Positions 5,301 through 7,205 of a DNA stretch of 7,205 nt are shown here, one piece after another. The position numbers and the translations under genes are program-made. Each line of letters begins with the position of its first letter. Within the stretch, counting starts at the first letter, position 1. Location of the stretch: contig DJJW01000001.1 in the NCBI GenBank assembly GCA_002434335.1, positions 586-7,790 on the forward strand. Reading direction: 5' to 3'. This DNA is from Lachnoclostridium sp. UBA6558 (GTDB taxonomy: Bacteria > Bacillota > Clostridia > Lachnospirales > Lachnospiraceae). The notes below the pieces were generated by a model. That model worked only from the letters and a program-made list of their open reading frames with translations, had not been told where the DNA came from and did no database searches.

Positions 5301-7205
5301 AGAAGCTATGGTGGCGGGACTTATTCTTCCTCCAGTGCTTCAGCAGCTTCCTTAAATAGCAATGATAAAGGAAAATTAGGCAGTGGCTGGGGGAGGAGCC
5401 CCGGTAAATTGGGCTTTGGAAGCGGTTACTCTGATTGTGGTCATGGTCACGGAGCTACAGGCTGGCATACAGCACCCATAGCAGCTGTTCCGCCTGATAA
5501 GGACGGGAACGGCGGCAGGCCTGCGGTTCCGGGTGTTGAACACACACATAACTGTGGAAGCTTTACAAATGCCGTGGATATAACCCAAGGTGCCTCTGGT
5601 ACCATTAATTATACGATCAAGGTGACTTTCCAAAATGGTACCCTTACCTCAAGCAATTCCGATGGGAATGCTGCAGATAAGGCAGCAACTACAAAGACCG
5701 GGCTTTCAAGCTTACCGGCGCATGCCTTATGCGGTCCCTGCTGTGCGCATGATCTGCCGGCTATCGAAGATGTTTGGACCCAGGATCTTACCTATGATAC
5801 CATAAAGATAACAAAGAGTAATGTTTACAAGCTTCAGAACGGCTATGTCACTGAGATGTCGGATATCACCTATGACGGAAAAGAGAACATCATTGCCGGT
5901 ATAACCCAGGGTGATCCGAATATCTTTTACAACATAGCAGCCTATAATAATCCGGCTTATAACGCAGACAAGAAATTGACGAATGGTTCACAGATCGGCA
6001 GAATCAGATATTCACTGCAGGAAGCGCAAGGGGATAAGGTGTATTATGAAGAAATGTCAAGCGGAGAATATAAGAGAACGAATAAATGCGATGGTCTAGC
6101 AAAGGTGCAGAGCCCAATGAACCCGGCGCCACCGGCTAAGACTGGACATGAACTGGGGTATGCCTCCGGTATATTATATAGTAATGGCAAGACCGCAGGC
6201 TTTGGAACAGCACCAGCAGTAAACATAACCACAGAAGACTTCCTATCAGACAATACTGCAACGGTTGCCACACCCAAAACCGCATATGGGAATAAACTGG
6301 ATTCCAGAGATCTGACATCAGAGGAATGGAAGCGCTTTTACACAAGGCGTACCCAGCCGGTAACGGCTACTGTAATCTCAGATATGCTTATCTTACAGAC
6401 CTCCAGCGGAGACCAGAGTCCGGTCTATTATGAAGAAAATACCAAAACCGTAAAAGCCCAGGAGGATTTCAATTCCTTGCAAGCTTCAGGAGATGTTAAA
6501 AAGGCTTCCACCCAGGAGCAGGTTGATGCGAAATGGAATAAGATGTGGACCAATAATGCCACTACCTTTGCAAAAGCAATAGAGACTGCGATTAATGTAG
6601 GTTCCTATAACGGGAAATATGATCAGACTTCATCTAAATATAAAGGGACAGGAGATAATGCCAGAATAGCTACAAGATTCGACAATGACGTATCCGTCTT
6701 CTCATCGCCCAAGGATGAATTGGGACTGGCTCGTGTAACAAGTAACCAAACCTTTACAAGGCCTGCCTATGGCAATTCTAATATAGCTTCTCCGGGAAAG
6801 GCGCAAGCTCGTATGAACCGAGAAAAAGACTTGCTTCTGTTCATAGATAAGATAAAGCAGGATCCGACAAACAGTAATGATGAATATATTACGGGTGATT
6901 CTTTTGTATTCTATATCCCTGTTTTAAAGTATAAGGTAGTTGGAGATACTGTAGTAACAGTACCGGAGGATGCAGGAGAAAGTAAGAATGTTGGGGACGG
7001 AGAAGAGAACGCCGATGACGGAACTGCCGATGAGGAGGAGATGCCGGATGCCTTTAAGGAAATAGAAAGCGACATATTGGTAGAGGGTGGATATCATTAT
7101 GGACCCGGGCTAATCTATGAGTCGAAATATTCAGCCTACGATGATAATTCGGACTATAAAGTGAACAACTTTATTGTATTGAATGCAGTCTCTTCACAGG
7201 ATGCA
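2367..7205 (+). CDS. Giant exported or membrane-anchored protein of unknown family (partial, at least 1613 residues)
   Basis: The frame is open from the ATG at 2367 through the last base with no stop; the C-terminus is missing. Residues 1-22 are basic (NKSNRKLRHK) and precede one hydrophobic segment (about 23-41, LIIAVALSIISLIFLLLI), then ENHAQSKSES. This is a long signal peptide (possible cleavage after NHA, residue 45) or a signal anchor, so the rest should be outside the cell. Residues about 48-710 are a soluble, Asn/Lys/Tyr-rich region. A Pro/Thr hinge (PLTPTPEDLDYP, 716-727) leads to a beta-prone module (LYFSSGGNEFMADLQVNYEH). Next come a Gly/Ser-rich linker (982-1023), Cys/His clusters (1024-1128), more mixed regions, a helical stretch (about 1370-1415) and an acidic linker (1533-1569). 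I recognise no catalytic motif and no confident family. Base composition changes inside the gene, near 4500-4560. It could be an adhesin, a giant structural surface protein or part of a pilus-like locus; the missing C-terminus would be decisive for anchoring. Confidence 0.88.
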   Translation, partial: MFYDLRRISEVLNKSNRKLRHKLIIAVALSIISLIFLLLITENHAQSKSESYVLGKQGGAVVAGTKSGNASIWPITHPAFIVSFFPTKISTADADGYDRTVKTIKSVIPYANSNALWICSNTLSEYLEDKGFNTKKQVYKARRSSLNGSMMLYGGVNDPETTKSIIDFDASHRTNKNPAPNGVFYQNVLGLYIKNNRNFAALSKDPDFAKLLEKPSAAKIDESLKVWSFITDTNTQGTSSTGYTYTVDIKKNMEEFMNYNSFPKRFLVSNWVEERKTNYDTKGIDSNGKLKAYSITVIEELDLRYLDLLMTLNAMANNRTYWQNGIKSYMKDNKGEATLSITHSMVARLESLSTKGGDVEPATVFVSSNDLTQTAYNVKSDNNLSDLVASFKVATTANSKVYNKRLKKAVELSKPSTYKNTGIYSTAIISRILSEEVRKVKDGKLVWGDSYNDAELIKLLRFQVDENSTPWYGTNWALEPPIAGSTVNYGVKLQTDSTVYNTINKKTGPLYDEKTKNINLRKYYELKDSSKLYDDTVPTDDTVKVQVLLNALDIKGEKPGEESSIKEWDTFIKQNNISNFRVKILLYRDNDGTKFDTLSDKKYTQIHTGTNTWCTSNSWVKITANDMKELLKGKKAINQWVDTSIASMLVREEDGEKAVKYAARVYIQYQAQDKKWYYTTGKADTDTGNLVISSKNTTLAEVRQSNTVYHKYKWNPLTPTPEDLDYPTDSWSSREPSLAYAEMKEGTIYNETFEAMAGVPSTRTLYFSSGGNEFMADLQVNYEHDTTATREYITHYNGTECEYKENDKLIGGTGKYSENLTFVGDSTGKTISKSVIAESSQIATPEGNSSGNITVSGHTSETTLWAEWTGSIDNGTQEPSDSGSFDAGKAGTPCAGKDFDVGKLRTKKDPSTDWKVDAYNKALEQATKWATDMEATNSSYTVQKIADSDGQARQYKVGNAVITITITGGSNGYTNTTQRSYGGGTYSSSSASAASLNSNDKGKLGSGWGRSPGKLGFGSGYSDCGHGHGATGWHTAPIAAVPPDKDGNGGRPAVPGVEHTHNCGSFTNAVDITQGASGTINYTIKVTFQNGTLTSSNSDGNAADKAATTKTGLSSLPAHALCGPCCAHDLPAIEDVWTQDLTYDTIKITKSNVYKLQNGYVTEMSDITYDGKENIIAGITQGDPNIFYNIAAYNNPAYNADKKLTNGSQIGRIRYSLQEAQGDKVYYEEMSSGEYKRTNKCDGLAKVQSPMNPAPPAKTGHELGYASGILYSNGKTAGFGTAPAVNITTEDFLSDNTATVATPKTAYGNKLDSRDLTSEEWKRFYTRRTQPVTATVISDMLILQTSSGDQSPVYYEENTKTVKAQEDFNSLQASGDVKKASTQEQVDAKWNKMWTNNATTFAKAIETAINVGSYNGKYDQTSSKYKGTGDNARIATRFDNDVSVFSSPKDELGLARVTSNQTFTRPAYGNSNIASPGKAQARMNREKDLLLFIDKIKQDPTNSNDEYITGDSFVFYIPVLKYKVVGDTVVTVPEDAGESKNVGDGEENADDGTADEEEMPDAFKEIESDILVEGGYHYGPGLIYESKYSAYDDNSDYKVNNFIVLNAVSSQDA
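4501..4560 (+). other. Composition break and Pro/Thr hinge inside the giant gene
   Basis: Hand counts give about 34% GC over 3961-4500 and about 47% over 4501-5040, with single 60-base lines reaching over 55% later (about 63% at 5461-5520). The switch coincides with a proline/threonine-rich segment (residues about 716-730), which looks like a domain boundary. Codon choice shifts too, with many more G- or C-ending codons downstream. Confidence 0.6.
5310..5435 (+). other. Gly/Ser-rich low-complexity linker in the giant protein
   Basis: Residues 982-1023 (from GGGTYSSSSASAAS to GFGSGYSD) contain 11 Gly and 11 Ser in 42 positions. This resembles a flexible linker between the region before it and the Cys/His clusters that follow directly. 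Confidence 0.75.
5436..5753 (+). other. Cys/His clusters in the giant protein, possible metal site
   Basis: Three clusters occur within about 105 residues: CGHGH plus a His (C1024, H1026, H1028, H1034), HTHNC (H1059, H1061, C1063) and HALCGPCCAH (H1119, C1122, C1125, C1126, H1128). Five of only ten Cys in the 1613 visible residues are here. The spacing HxxCxxCCxH resembles zinc or other metal ligation, though disulfides are equally plausible for an extracellular protein. No known named motif is matched. Confidence 0.5.
6963..7073 (+). other. Acidic linker in the giant protein
   Basis: Residues 1533-1569 (starting PEDAGESKNVGDGEENADDG) hold 16 Asp/Glu and only 2 Lys in 37 positions, and so are probably disordered. 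They follow a beta-prone segment (FVFYIPVLKYKVVGDTVVTV) and precede another ordered-looking stretch (ILVEGGYHYGPGLIYESKYS), so they likely interrupt or separate domains. The stretch could bind divalent cations non-specifically. Confidence 0.7.

Noticed and set aside
4434..6345. Series of antisense open frames opposite the giant gene
   Set aside because: They lie exactly where GC is higher, which removes chance stops. They have no ribosome binding sites or recognisable products, and they overlap each other.

Overview
This window looks like an accessory, cell-surface locus of a low-GC Gram-positive anaerobe, probably a Clostridia member such as a Lachnospiraceae-like species. The grounds are AT-rich coding sequence (about 34% GC by hand count over most of it), strong AAGGAGG-type ribosome binding sites, a BspA-type leucine-rich-repeat secreted protein and heavy use of ATA/AGA/AAA codons. 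The taxon is an inference. All genes lie on the + strand.

Layout. Positions 2-343 are the 3' end of a gene that enters from the left, product unknown. Positions 344-689 are a very AT-rich (about 24% GC) spacer with a good promoter candidate (454-482), a leader of about 200 nt and a possible short coding relic (501-614). Positions 690-2219 encode a complete secreted BspA-like LRR_5 protein with a C-terminal beta-rich domain, followed by a textbook intrinsic terminator (2233-2265). From 2367 to the right edge one uninterrupted frame encodes at least 1613 residues of a giant exported or membrane-anchored protein that I cannot assign to a family; its stop codon lies outside the window.

The giant gene is the most interesting object. 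Its first ~2.1 kb is AT-rich like the LRR gene. Near 4500-4560, at a Pro/Thr hinge, base composition jumps to about 47% GC and stays richer, suggesting a mosaic gene. The downstream half carries a Gly/Ser-rich linker, three Cys/His clusters that could bind metal or form disulfides, and an acidic linker.

The LRR protein and the giant protein are both built for export and are adjacent, but the strong terminator between them argues for separate transcription. The most economical reading is a surface-adhesion or surface-structure locus. No mobile-element gene, tRNA, rRNA, CRISPR array or enzyme with a recognisable active site was found.
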